From Bog-473 sp963828505 (GTDB taxonomy: Bacteria > Actinomycetota > Acidimicrobiia > Acidimicrobiales > RAAP-2): DNA of 64,000 bases. A model generated the notes under the pieces. That model was not told where the DNA came from, did no database searches, and worked only from the letters and a program-made list of their open reading frames with translations. Positions 34,431-43,171 of this stretch are shown here, in pieces. The stretch is from NCBI GenBank assembly GCA_963828505.1, contig CAWHFM010000011.1, positions 181,660 through 245,659 on the forward strand. Reading direction: 5' to 3'. A program made the position numbers and the translations under genes. Within the stretch, counting starts at the first letter, position 1; each line of letters opens with the position of its first letter.

Positions 34431-35285
34431 TCAACCGATCGTTCTCGACTTCCAGTCCAACAGGATCGGAGCCAGCAGCGGCCAGCGCGCGAAGAGGCCT
34501 TCGTCGCGCGCCTCTTGGCGCTCGAGCCACTCGCGGTCGCCCCACGGAGGCTCGACCAGCTCGGACCGGGGCAACACCCGCGCCAGTGCCTCCGAAGTCG
34601 CCCTGGTGTGATGAGGGTCGCTGACACCGCTGCGGAAGACGAGGGCGGGCACCTCCAGGCGGCGGGCGTCGGTGTCCGAGAGACCGGGCACGGGCTCATC
34701 GTCGCGGGGGCAGTACGCGACCATCCAACGCTCCATGGTGGCGACGAACTCGGCCGGCATCTGCTCCAGGATGCGTTCCCGGTTCCGCGGGTTCCGCTCC
34801 AGGACCTCGTTCCATTCGTCGAGCCCCGCCACGGCGGCCATACCCTCGGTCCACGCGGCGCGGAGCGATCCCCCGCAATAGTGGGTGGCCAGCGACAACA
34901 GCCCGAACGGCCCCCCGCTGATCCACCAGACGGCCACGCCGCGAGCCGCCTCCGGATGGCGTGCCGCGGCGAGCAACGAGACCCGGGCGCCGCCGGAGCC
35001 GCCCGTGATCACGGCCGGCGTCATGTCGAGGTGCCCGAGCAGGCCGGCGAGCGCGTCGGCCTGCATGGCCGATTCGGAGCTCCCCATGAAGCAGACGTCC
35101 GACTCACCGCAGTTGGGCCTGTCCCAGATCAAGACCGAGTTGCCCTGCTCGGCCAATGCCTCGGCGAGCTGGCGGACGCCGGGGGTGTCCTTGCTGAACC
35201 GGCCGCCGGGGGTGATGGCCCAGGGCGTGCCTTCGCCCACGACCTCGTAGGCCAGCGACACGCCACCGATCTCCGCACGCGCCAT
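34431..35285 (-). CDS. Alpha/beta hydrolase
   Basis: A 284-residue alpha/beta hydrolase. N-terminus GVSLAYEVVGEGTPWAITPGG is a typical first strand plus oxyanion loop. The nucleophile elbow is ITGGSGGARVSLLAA (Ser in GGSGGA), and DRPNCGESDV lies in the loop before it. Acid and His positions are near VFRSGVSDPHHT and the C-terminal third. Likely hydrolyses an ester or a ring-cleavage product. It lies 12 bases after the broken acyl-CoA dehydrogenase on the same strand, so it belongs to the ALDH-ACAD operon behind site E. Confidence 0.85.
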   Translation of the reverse strand: MARAEIGGVSLAYEVVGEGTPWAITPGGRFSKDTPGVRQLAEALAEQGNSVLIWDRPNCGESDVCFMGSSESAMQADALAGLLGHLDMTPAVITGGSGGARVSLLAAARHPEAARGVAVWWISGGPFGLLSLATHYCGGSLRAAWTEGMAAVAGLDEWNEVLERNPRNRERILEQMPAEFVATMERWMVAYCPRDDEPVPGLSDTDARRLEVPALVFRSGVSDPHHTRATSEALARVLPRSELVEPPWGDREWLERQEARDEGLFARWPLLAPILLDWKSRTIG

Positions 35286-35297
35286 GCCCGCGGTCCC

Positions 35298-36579
35298 CTA
35301 CGAGCCGGTCTGCCGGCTGCGCGGCACGTCGCGGAACGGCACGTCCCGGTCCTCCGAGCGCTCTCGCGGCATGCCCAGCACGCGCTCGCTGATCACGTTG
35401 CGCGCCATCTCCGTGGTGCCGCCGCCGATGCTGCCGGTCTGGCGCATGAGGAAGTCCATCCCCGCGTTGGCGGCCGCGCTGTTCTCGTCGAAGGCGGCGG
35501 CCGAACCACCGGCGGCGTCGAAGGCCAGGGTGCCGAAGCGGGACGACGTCATGCCCTTGTAGAGCCTGACGACGGCGGCCGACTGGTCTGACATCCTTCC
35601 CGTCTTGATGCCCTCGCCGACCCTCCCCATGAGCTCGTTCCCCACGAGCTCGAGCATCCTCGCCTCTCCCACCAGGTCCAGGACCCGAGGGTCGTCGGCG
35701 CGACCGGCGGCCCGGGCGGCATCGATCACGGCCCCGACGCCCACGCCGCCGACCGTGGTCCCGAGGGGCGCGCTCGACGTAGGGCGAGTTGTAGAGCATG
35801 CGCTCGTGGAACATCCATCGGGTCCCGACCGTCCACCCGTCGTCGACCGCCCCGACCCGGTCCGAGTCCGGGATCCGGACGTCGGTCATGAACTCCTGGC
35901 AGAACTCCCGGGATCCGTTGAGCATCTCGATGCGCTGAACCTCGACGCCGGGTTGGTGGATCGGCATCACGAAGACGGTCAGACCGCGGTGCTTCGGCAC
36001 GTCCCAATTGGTGCGGGCCAGGCAGAGACCCCAGTCCGACCACCAGGCGCCGGTCGTCCACACCTTCGACCCGTTCAGCACCCATTCGTCGCCGTCGCGC
36101 ACCGCCGTGGTGAGCGCGGCAGCCACGTCGGAGCCGCCGCTCGGCTCAGAGAGGAACTGCATCCAGAGCTCCTCGCCCTTGAGGATGGCCGGGAGGTGAC
36201 TCTTCTTCTGTTCCTCGGTGCCGAACTCCAACAGCACGATCGCGCAGGGCGAGAGGGTCGGGACCTGGACCCGCCTCGGGTACTCGAACCCGTGGAGCTC
36301 CTCGCTGAAGGCACGCTGGTGGGCCGGGGAGAGGCCCTGGCCCCCGTACTCGCGCGGGAAGCAGAGGCCGGCGAAACCGGCGTCGAAGAGCATGCGCTGC
36401 AGCGCTCGGTCGTGCGCTACCGCGGCCAATTCCTCGTCCTCGCGCATCACCTGGCGTCCCCATCGCAACTCGTCGACGGTGAGGGGGCGCAGGTTGGCCC
36501 GGATGAAGTCACGGGCCCGGCGCCTGAAGTCCTCCACGTCGTCGGTGTGGGTGGCGCTCTCGATGTCGGTCGCCGTCAC
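35298..36579 (-). pseudogene. Acyl-CoA dehydrogenase, one subunit of a pair, with a frameshift
   Basis: From GTG 36579 the frame reads through FREYGGQGLSPAHQRAF, FGTEEQKKSHLPAILKGEELWMQFLSEPSGGSDVAAA and NGSKVWTTGAWWSDWGLCLART, the ACAD N- and middle domains, to YNSPYVER. Near 35780 the frame shifts; the C-terminal domain continues as APLGTTVGGVGVGAVIDAAR and ends with TGSIGGGTTEMARNVISERVLGMPRE. The length (1282 bp) is one base over a multiple of three, so a single inserted base explains it. Restored length is ~426 residues. Its start overlaps the second acyl-CoA dehydrogenase gene by GTGA, the layout of heteromeric alpha2-beta2 ACADs of steroid catabolism. Confidence 0.8.
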
Positions 36580-37715
36580 GCCACCTCCTGTTCCACCGCC
36601 GCCCGCTTGCCGACGCTGCGGACGTGGTCGGCCGGGGTGCCGTAGAGAGCCCGGTCGACCGTCAAGCGGCGCAGGTACAGATGGACGTCGTGCTCGAAGG
36701 TCATGCCCATCCCTCCGTGGAGCTGTACGCACTCCTGAATGAGCTCCGCGCCGAACTGGCCGATGTACGCCTTCGCCGCACTGGCCAGTTCCGCCGCACC
36801 CGCTGCACCCGAGCCCACCGCGCCGAGCGCGGCGTCCGAGACGGCATGGGAGGCCTGGAGCCAGACGAACATGTCGGCGAACCGGTGCTTGAGCGCCTGG
36901 TACGAAGCCAGCGGCCGGCCGAACGTGTACCGGTCGAAGGCCCACTCGACGGTCATGTCGAACGCAACCTGCATGGCGCCAACCGACTCGGCACACACCA
37001 GTGCGGTCGCCACGAGGAGCTGCCGCTCGATGTCCGCGCCGGCCCCCGCCGGCGGGCCGACGGCCGCCGCCACCGGGACACGGACCCCGTCGAACCGGAC
37101 CGTGCCGTAGCGTCGGGTCAGGTCGACGGTGCCCAGCCTGCCGACGGTGACTCCCGCCGCCGTGGCCGGCACCAGCGCCTGGGTGGCGCCCCCGTCTCCC
37201 TGCCCGGTGACGAGCAGCACGTCGGCGTCCATGGCCGATTCCACCGGATGGGCTTGCCCGTCGATCACCAGCTCCTCGCCGTCCAACCGGATTTGCACGG
37301 GGCTCCGCCACCCGACGCCGCCTTCGATGTCAGGCGCGCACCAGGATGCAACCGAGTCACCCGAGAGCAGCGCCGGCAAGATGTCGGCCGCGACCCCCGC
37401 TGTGCCATGCCGACTCAAGGCTGCCGCGACGACGTTGCACGAGACCAGAGGCCCGGGCGCGGCATGGCGCCCGAACTCGTAGGCGATCAGGCCGAGGTCG
37501 ACCAGTCCCTCACCGCTGATCGTCCCGCCGCCGTGTGCCTCGTCGACGAGGAGCGAGGTCCAGCCGAGCTCGGCTCCCTGCTTCCAGTACCCGCGGTCGA
37601 AACCGGCCGGATCGTTCCGCAATTCGCGGATCCTGCTCGGCGGCACCGATTCGTCCAGGAACCGGGCCGTGGTCTCATGGAAGAATTCCTGGTCCGAGGA
37701 CAGCGTCAACCGCAC
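36576..37715 (-). CDS. Acyl-CoA dehydrogenase, partner subunit
   Basis: A ~379-residue ACAD-fold protein with LTLSSDQEFFHETTARFLDE at the start, LGWTSLLVDEAHGGG, ERQLLVATALVCAESVGAMQVAFDMTVEWAFDRYTFGRPLASYQALKHRFADM and HGGMGMTFEHDVHLYLRR near the end. The middle domain is less conserved and lacks a clear catalytic Glu at the usual place, as often seen in one subunit of alpha2-beta2 acyl-CoA dehydrogenases (ChsE1-ChsE2 type). I place the start at GTG 37715, with AGGAAG upstream; TTG 37721 is possible. Its stop overlaps the start of the second subunit gene. Confidence 0.82.
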   Translation of the reverse strand: MRLTLSSDQEFFHETTARFLDESVPPSRIRELRNDPAGFDRGYWKQGAELGWTSLLVDEAHGGGTISGEGLVDLGLIAYEFGRHAAPGPLVSCNVVAAALSRHGTAGVAADILPALLSGDSVASWCAPDIEGGVGWRSPVQIRLDGEELVIDGQAHPVESAMDADVLLVTGQGDGGATQALVPATAAGVTVGRLGTVDLTRRYGTVRFDGVRVPVAAAVGPPAGAGADIERQLLVATALVCAESVGAMQVAFDMTVEWAFDRYTFGRPLASYQALKHRFADMFVWLQASHAVSDAALGAVGSGAAGAAELASAAKAYIGQFGAELIQECVQLHGGMGMTFEHDVHLYLRRLTVDRALYGTPADHVRSVGKRAAVEQEVA

Positions 37716-37773
37716 CGGCAACCCGACTTCCTGCTCGCCCCCTGCGTCCGGTGTGATGAAAGACGCGACTGGG

Positions 37774-39261
37774 TCACTCGGCGGGCCACGCGATCGACTT
37801 GATCTCCAGGTACTGCTCAAACCCGGGCAAACCGTTCTGGCGGCCGATGCCGCTGTGCTTGTAGCCCCCGAAGGGCAGGTCCGGGCCGTAGGGCGCGCCG
37901 CCGTTCACTCCTACGCCACCGGTGCGGATACGCCTGGCGACCGCGAGCGATCGTTCCAACGAGCCGGAGAACACGCCGCCCTGGAGGCCGTACTGGCTCT
38001 CGTTCGCGATGCGGACGGCGTCGTCCTCGTCCTCGAAGGGGATCACCACGAGCACCGGCCCGAAGATCTCCTCCTGGGCGATGGTCATGGAGTTGTCGAC
38101 GTCGGTGAAGAGCGTCGGCTCCACCCACCAGCCCTTGGCGAACTCGTCGCCCGACGGGCGGCCACCGCCCACGGCCACCGTGGCGCCCTCGGCCTTGCCC
38201 TTCTCGATGTACCCCAGCACGCGCTCTCGCTGCTTGGCCGAGATGAGCGGACCCATCATGACGTCGGGTCGCTGGGGGTCGCCGAAGGGCACCGCGGCGA
38301 ACAGGCCCTTCATGATCTCCACTCCCTCTTCGTAGCGGGAGCGTGGAAGCAGCATCCGCGTCTGTATGGCGCACCCCTGTCCGGCGTGGAAGCACGCGCC
38401 CATGCCGACCAGGGTGGCGGTGCTCAGGTCGGCGTCCTCCAGGATCACGGTGGCCGACTTGCCGCCGAGTTCGAGGAAGACGCGCTTCATCGTGGCTGCA
38501 CCCTTCTCCATGATCCGACGGCCGACGGCGGTCGAACCGGTGAACGAGATCATGTCGACCTTGGGCGACAGCGTGAGCTCCTCACCGATCAGATGGTCGG
38601 ACGACGTGACGACGTTGACGACGCCGGGGGGGATGTCGGTCTTCTCGGCGATGACCCGGCCCAGCAACGTCGCGTTCCACGACGTGTCGGGAGCGGGCTT
38701 GAGCACCACGGTGTTGCCCGTAGCGAGCGCCTGCCCCAGCTTGTGCGAGGTCACCTCGAAGGGGAAGTTCCACGGGACGATGGCACCTACCACCCCGACC
38801 GGCTCGCGCCAGATGCGGCGCGCGTTGACCTGGCCGGTGATCGTCATGGCGTCGGGGAGCACCGTCTCCCACTCGAACTCGTCGATGGTCTTGGCCGGCC
38901 ATGCGAACGCCTCGGAGATCGGCGCATCCAGCTGCGGCCCGTTCGTGGTCATCCGCGGGCAGCCCACCTCGATGATCAGCTGCTCCCGCAACTCCTCCTG
39001 CTCGGCCTGGAGCGCCTCGTGCAGCTGCTCCAGGCAGCGCTTGCGGAACGCGTGGTCGGTCGACCAGTCGGTCTCGTCGAAGGCGCGCCGGGCGGCGTCG
39101 ATCGCCTCGTGCATCTCCTCGGTCGAGGCGTCTGCCACCTGGCCCACGACTTCCTCGGTGGCCGGGTTGACGTTGTCGAAGGTCTTGCCCGAGCGGGCTT
39201 CGGTCAGCTTGCCGTCGATGAACATCCTGGTCTCAGGGTTGACGGTCGGTGTGTCGCTCAT
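37774..39261 (-). CDS. NAD(P)-dependent aldehyde dehydrogenase
   Basis: A 495-residue ALDH. RMFIDGKLTEARSGKTFDNVNPATEE opens the chain; GAIVPWNFPFE, LKPAPDT, FTGSTAVGRRIM, the Glu in LELGGKSATVILEDAD and the nucleophile Cys in FHAGQGCAIQTRML are all present, as is EEIFGPVL. It oxidises an aldehyde to the acid, without the MmsA-type CoA motif. ATG 39261 is preferred to ATG 39267 because GGAGAGG lies six bases upstream. It is first in the operon ALDH, ACAD pair, hydrolase and is controlled by the divergent region with site E. Confidence 0.92.
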   Translation of the reverse strand: MSDTPTVNPETRMFIDGKLTEARSGKTFDNVNPATEEVVGQVADASTEEMHEAIDAARRAFDETDWSTDHAFRKRCLEQLHEALQAEQEELREQLIIEVGCPRMTTNGPQLDAPISEAFAWPAKTIDEFEWETVLPDAMTITGQVNARRIWREPVGVVGAIVPWNFPFEVTSHKLGQALATGNTVVLKPAPDTSWNATLLGRVIAEKTDIPPGVVNVVTSSDHLIGEELTLSPKVDMISFTGSTAVGRRIMEKGAATMKRVFLELGGKSATVILEDADLSTATLVGMGACFHAGQGCAIQTRMLLPRSRYEEGVEIMKGLFAAVPFGDPQRPDVMMGPLISAKQRERVLGYIEKGKAEGATVAVGGGRPSGDEFAKGWWVEPTLFTDVDNSMTIAQEEIFGPVLVVIPFEDEDDAVRIANESQYGLQGGVFSGSLERSLAVARRIRTGGVGVNGGAPYGPDLPFGGYKHSGIGRQNGLPGFEQYLEIKSIAWPAE

Positions 39262-39337
39262 GTGCATCCTCTCCGCGGCTGGTCCCTGCGAGCGGCGCGA
39301 TCGGGCCCGCGCGCCGCCGATTCGAGGTGGCGCAGGC

Positions 39338-39359
39338 GTCCCGACGCCTCCGTCGGGAC
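39338..39359 (-). other. Strong hairpin in the ALDH leader
   Basis: GTCCCGACG (39338-39346) and CGTCGGGAC (39351-39359) form a perfect 9-bp stem with a 4-base loop. It lies in the 5' leader of the leftward ALDH operon, between site E and the start codon, so it could act as an attenuator or protect the mRNA. No T run follows. Confidence 0.55.
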
Positions 39360-39366
39360 CGTATCT

Positions 39367-39401
39367 GACATTGACGTCGTCGTCAAAAAACTGGATAACA
39401 T
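39367..39401 (+). promoter_or_regulatory. Leaderless tesB promoter with shared regulon operator, site E
   Basis: GACATTGACGTCGTCGTC (39367-39384) is the operator. TTGACG (39371-39376) is a -35 element inside it; GATAAC (39394-39399, spacing 17) or TAACAT (39396-39401) is the -10. The GTG of the thioesterase follows within eight bases, so the transcript is probably leaderless. The same site lies upstream of the leftward ALDH operon. Confidence 0.7.
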
Positions 39402-39407
39402 CGGCCC

Positions 39408-40238
39408 GTGTTCACCATCGACACGTTCGTCGACGCCTTCACCCTCGAACCGGCCGGCCCCGATCGCTACCTGGCGCAGAACCTCCAGCTCGGGCACGCG
39501 GTGGTCTTCGGAGGGCAGATCATCGGCCAATCGCTCCTCGCCGGCCTCGCCGGCCACGAGGGGAAGACGGTCAAGACGGTCCACACCGTGTTCGCCCGAG
39601 GTGCATCCCCCGATGCCCCTCTCGAGCTGTCCGTCGACCGCATGCACTCGGGTCGGGCCGTGGCCAGCAGCACGGTCACGGTCAGCCAGGGCGACACCCT
39701 GTGCGCCCGATCCGTGGTGTTGCTCACCGCACTCGAGCCCGATGTGATCCGGCACGCGGGCACGCCGCCACGGCCGTCGAAACCCGACGACGTCGCCGGC
39801 CACATCCGCCAGTCGGCGGCGTTCGAGGTCGGCGTCGTGGGCGATGTCGACATCAACGACCCGGATCAGGTCGGTCCGTCCGAGCTCGACGTGTGGGTCC
39901 GCTTCGCCGGCGCGCCGGACGACCCCGGGGTGAACCAGGCGCTGCTCGCGTTCGCCAACGAGGGTTTCCTGATCGGCACGGCCATGCGGCCCCACCCCGG
40001 GATCGGACAGAGCCAGGCGCACAAATCGCTCTCGACCGGAGTGCTGAGTCACACGCTCACCTTCCACGAGGCGTACCGTGCCGCCGACTGGCACCTCATG
40101 GCACAGCGCAGCCCCTATGCGGGCCACGGCCGCAGCTACGGGGCCGGCGACGTGTTCCGCGCCGACGGCCAGTTGGTGGCCTCGTTCGTGCAGGACGCCA
40201 TGATCAGAGCCCGCTCCGAAGGTCCGGGAAAACTCTGA
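39408..40238 (+). CDS. tesB: Acyl-CoA thioesterase II
   Basis: A 276-residue double hotdog thioesterase. First hotdog: LQLGHAVVFGGQIIGQSLLAGLAG, KTVKTVHTVFARGASPDAPLELSVDRMHSGRAVASSTVTV. Second: SELDVWVRFAGAPDD, HPGIGQSQAHKSLSTGVLSHTLTFHEAYRAADWHLMAQRSPYAGHGRSYGAGDVF, the TesB catalytic region. It releases CoA from acyl-CoA, which may relieve CoA trapping or yield an end product. It starts at GTG 39408 straight after the promoter, without a ribosome binding site. Related to the TesB part of the DUF427 fusion at 14020. Confidence 0.92.
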   Translation: MFTIDTFVDAFTLEPAGPDRYLAQNLQLGHAVVFGGQIIGQSLLAGLAGHEGKTVKTVHTVFARGASPDAPLELSVDRMHSGRAVASSTVTVSQGDTLCARSVVLLTALEPDVIRHAGTPPRPSKPDDVAGHIRQSAAFEVGVVGDVDINDPDQVGPSELDVWVRFAGAPDDPGVNQALLAFANEGFLIGTAMRPHPGIGQSQAHKSLSTGVLSHTLTFHEAYRAADWHLMAQRSPYAGHGRSYGAGDVFRADGQLVASFVQDAMIRARSEGPGKL

Positions 40239-40362
40239 GTCTCCCGGCGACGTGCATGACGAGCGAGACCGGTATGACTGGCATGATCGGCGTGGCGGAT
40301 GCGTTTGATGTGAATGGCGAGACGGGCCTGAACGACGGGCACGGCAGAACCGGAGGTGCTCG

Positions 40363-41580
40363 GTGACCGCAGTGATGGAAGGTGTGAGAATCCTCGAGGT
40401 GGCAGAGCACACGTTCGTGCCGGCGGCCTCTGCGCTCCTGGCCGATTACGGCGCCGAGGTGATCAAGATCGAGCCGATCGAGCGCGGGGACGCCATGCGG
40501 GGCCTGGCCGCCGCCGGCGTCGTGTCCATCACTGGTGACGTGCACGCCCTGCTCGAGCACTCGAACCGGGGGAAGCGGAGCCTGGCGCTCGACCTCACGA
40601 CCGACGAGGGTCTCGACATCCTCCACAAGCTGGCCGCGACGGCGGATGTCTTCTTGACCAACAAGCTCCCCCGCGTACGCAAGAAGCTCAAGATCGAGTT
40701 GGAGGACATCCGGGCGGCCAACCCGCAGATCATCTACGTGGCCGGGACCGGGCAGGGCGAGCGCGGTCCCGACGCCGACAAGGGCTCCTACGACTCGTTG
40801 GCCTTCTGGTGCCGGGCCGGTGTCGCCATGGGCGGGAAGCCGGCCGACTCGGACCGCGTCCCGGCCCCGCCCGCGCCGGGCTTCGGGGACTCCATCGGCG
40901 CCATGACCATCGCCGGCGGCATCATGGGCGCCCTGTACCACCGCGAGAAGACGGGCGAGGCCACCACCGTCGACGTCTCGCTGCTCGGCACCGGGATGTG
41001 GGCCATGGGCCAGGCCTTCGCGCTCTCCCTCGTCATGGACGTTCCCTGGCAGGGCCCGCCGGCCTCAGCTGTACGGCAGAACCCGATGGTGAACAACTAC
41101 CGGACCAAGGACGAGCGGTTCATCTCGCTCTGCTGCTTGCAGGCCGACCGGTACTGGCCGGCCATGTCCGAGGCGATCGGCCGGCCCGAGCTCGGCCACG
41201 ACGCTCGCTTCCCCGACCACGCCGCCATGCTCGCCCACAGCGCCGAGGTCCAGGAGATCCTGCGCACCGCCTTCGCCGAGCGAACCGTGGCGGAATGGCG
41301 CGAGCGCCTGGCCGACTTCCCCGGGCAGTGGTGCGTCGTCCAGGACACCCTCGAGGCGACGGTCGACCCCCAGAGTGTCGCCAACGGGTACATCCAGGAC
41401 TGCGAGACCGCCTCTGGCACTCCCTTCCGGCTCGTCGCCCCGCCAGCCCAGTTCGGAGGCGAACCCGCGCCGGCGCACCGAGCTCCGGATTACAACGAGC
41501 ATGGCGATGTCATCCTCGAGGAGCTCGGGATCGACTGGGATACCATCGTGGACCTCAAAGTCCGCTCCGTCGTCGGCTAG
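40363..41580 (+). CDS. Class III (CaiB/BaiF) CoA transferase
   Basis: A 405-residue family III CoA transferase. GVRILEVAEHTFVPAASALLADYGAEVIKIEPIERGD is the hallmark N-terminus, NRGKRSLALDLTTDEGLDIL follows, and the catalytic Asp is D144 in GSYDSLAFWCRAG. MVNNYRTKDERFISLCCLQADRYW is typical of the C-terminal small domain. It moves CoA from a donor thioester to an acid, probably activating the pathway substrate. GTG 40363 is preceded by GGAGG (40351-40355). The 124-bp gap to tesB has no visible promoter, so it may share the tesB transcript. Confidence 0.92.
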   Translation: MTAVMEGVRILEVAEHTFVPAASALLADYGAEVIKIEPIERGDAMRGLAAAGVVSITGDVHALLEHSNRGKRSLALDLTTDEGLDILHKLAATADVFLTNKLPRVRKKLKIELEDIRAANPQIIYVAGTGQGERGPDADKGSYDSLAFWCRAGVAMGGKPADSDRVPAPPAPGFGDSIGAMTIAGGIMGALYHREKTGEATTVDVSLLGTGMWAMGQAFALSLVMDVPWQGPPASAVRQNPMVNNYRTKDERFISLCCLQADRYWPAMSEAIGRPELGHDARFPDHAAMLAHSAEVQEILRTAFAERTVAEWRERLADFPGQWCVVQDTLEATVDPQSVANGYIQDCETASGTPFRLVAPPAQFGGEPAPAHRAPDYNEHGDVILEELGIDWDTIVDLKVRSVVG

Positions 41581-41622
41581 AACGCGGTCGGAACCACCTC
41601 GAACCGCCAGGAGGGCGTGCAC

Positions 41623-42456
41623 ATGGGTCTGTTCGATGCATTTCGCTACGACGGGAAGCGGGTCCTCGTCGTCGGGGGCGCCACCGGGATGGGCGCCGCG
41701 GCAGCCGAGCTGGCCCAAGACGCCGGGGGCGAGGTCGTGGTCATGGATTTCGCCGAGGTGAAGCTGCCGGGTGCCAAGGCGATCCACGTGAACCTGGCTG
41801 AGAAGGACTCCATCGATGCCGCGGTCGACGAATGTGGCGGACCGGTGCACGCGCTGCTCTCCTGCGCCGGTGTGGCTGACGGCACGCCGGGTATCGAGAA
41901 GATCAACTTCGTCGGCCACCGCCACCTGATCGACCGCATGCTGGCGGGAGACATGCTGCCGCGCGGCTCGGCCATCGGCTTCATCTCGTCGGCCGCCGGC
42001 CTGGGCTGGGAGGCCAGTTTGGGCGAGATCAAGGAGTACCTCGACACGCCGGACTTCGATTCGGGCTCGGCCTGGGCCATTGAGCACGGCTACGCCGACT
42101 ACTTCCATTCGAAGCAGGCGGTCTGCGCCTACGTGGCCCGGCAGGCCTATCCGCTCCTCAAGCAGGGCATCCGCATCAACGCCATCTGCCCGGGGCCGAC
42201 CGACACGCCGCTGGCGCAGGCCAACAAGGAGATGTGGCTGGGCTTCGGGGCCGACTACCGCGAGGAGACGGGCATCGAGGCATCGACTCCGCTCGAGCAG
42301 GCCTACCCGCTCGTGTTCCTGTGCAGCGACGCCGCCGCGGCCATCTCCGGCATCACCCTGATCAGCGACGTCGGTTACGTGAGCTCCGGGATCACCGCGT
42401 CCTACCCGCCGGCCACGCCGGCGGCGGGCTTCCTGCTCGCACGCAGCTGGGACTGA
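41623..42456 (+). CDS. Short-chain dehydrogenase (3-alpha-hydroxysteroid-dehydrogenase-like)
   Basis: A 277-residue SDR with VLVVGGATGMGAAAAELAQ (cofactor loop), VVVMDFAEVKLPG with an Asp that favours NAD, CAG in LLSCAGVAD, the catalytic Ser in GFISSAAGLGWE and Y160-x3-K164 (DYFHSKQAV). The insertion between Ser and Tyr (LGEIKEYLDTPDFDSGSAW) resembles bacterial 3-alpha-hydroxysteroid dehydrogenases. ATG 41623 follows CAGGAGGG at seven bases; the earlier GTG 41617 is too close to it. It lies 42 bases behind the CoA transferase. Confidence 0.9.
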   Translation: MGLFDAFRYDGKRVLVVGGATGMGAAAAELAQDAGGEVVVMDFAEVKLPGAKAIHVNLAEKDSIDAAVDECGGPVHALLSCAGVADGTPGIEKINFVGHRHLIDRMLAGDMLPRGSAIGFISSAAGLGWEASLGEIKEYLDTPDFDSGSAWAIEHGYADYFHSKQAVCAYVARQAYPLLKQGIRINAICPGPTDTPLAQANKEMWLGFGADYREETGIEASTPLEQAYPLVFLCSDAAAAISGITLISDVGYVSSGITASYPPATPAAGFLLARSWD

Positions 42457-42559
42457 CCACCGAGGAGTCGAACCGTACGGCGGTCTGAAGAGCGGGCCCG
42501 CGCCCGGTCGGACGCGAAACAGGGTTCATTCGGGCGCACCGCCCAGTATGTCGTGCCGC

Positions 42560-43126
42560 TCAGCTCGAGGCGGACGAACTCGGCTTCGGGGCCGGGCGCC
42601 AGAACGTCACGAGCAGTCCCGCCGCGCCGAGCCCACCGGCACCGACGGCGATCCAGAAGCCGGGCCACCCCCACAGGTTCTGCAGCGCGGAGACATGCCC
42701 GTCGATGCTCCACTGGCCCGGGCCGAGCGTTGCGATGGCCACGGCCGCGAACGTCAGCACCATCACGTATTCCCAGCCCTCACCCGGCCGGAAGATGAAG
42801 AAGCCGTTCCTCAGGTGGTTGGTGATCCATGCGACCAGCATGACGCCGACCACGCCCGCCCCGCCGATAGGCGTCAAGAGGCCCAGGACGAGCAGCGCGC
42901 CCGCGGCGACTTCCGTGACGCTCGCCGTCCAGGCATGGAGGATGCCGGGGCGCATACCGAGCGACTCGAACCATCGGGACGTGCCGGCGATCTTGCCCCC
43001 GCCGATGATGTGGTTGATGCCGTGGGCGAGGAAAACAGCCCCGACGGTGACGCGCAGGATGAGCAGAGCGAGGTCGACCGAGGACGCCGTCGTGCTGGCG
43101 AAGAGGAGGTGCATGGCCTGTGGCAT
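42560..43126 (-). CDS. DoxX-family membrane protein
   Basis: A 188-residue protein with four predicted membrane helices around residues 18-40, 68-90, 92-110 and 118-140 plus a last one near 155-180. LALLILRVTVGAVFLAHGINHIIGG is the DoxX signature start, and LLVLGLLTPIGGAGVVGVMLVAW the central part. DoxX proteins support redox or sulphur metabolism at the membrane; the exact function is often unknown. It is leftward and alone, with 43172 on the same strand 45 bp upstream. Confidence 0.88.
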   Translation of the reverse strand: MPQAMHLLFASTTASSVDLALLILRVTVGAVFLAHGINHIIGGGKIAGTSRWFESLGMRPGILHAWTASVTEVAAGALLVLGLLTPIGGAGVVGVMLVAWITNHLRNGFFIFRPGEGWEYVMVLTFAAVAIATLGPGQWSIDGHVSALQNLWGWPGFWIAVGAGGLGAAGLLVTFWRPAPKPSSSASS

Positions 43127-43171
43127 ACCAGATTCTTACGCCCGTCGCGGGCCGATCCGGGGATCGTTCGA

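Noticed and set aside
35104..37311. Very long leftward frame across both ACAD genes and the hydrolase start
   Set aside because: It combines part of the true ACAD sequence with out-of-frame stretches on both sides; only the middle is real coding sequence.
37669..39747. 692-codon rightward open frame over ALDH and tesB
   Set aside because: Covers two well-supported genes on other frames; composition is typical shadow (His, Arg, Asp rich).
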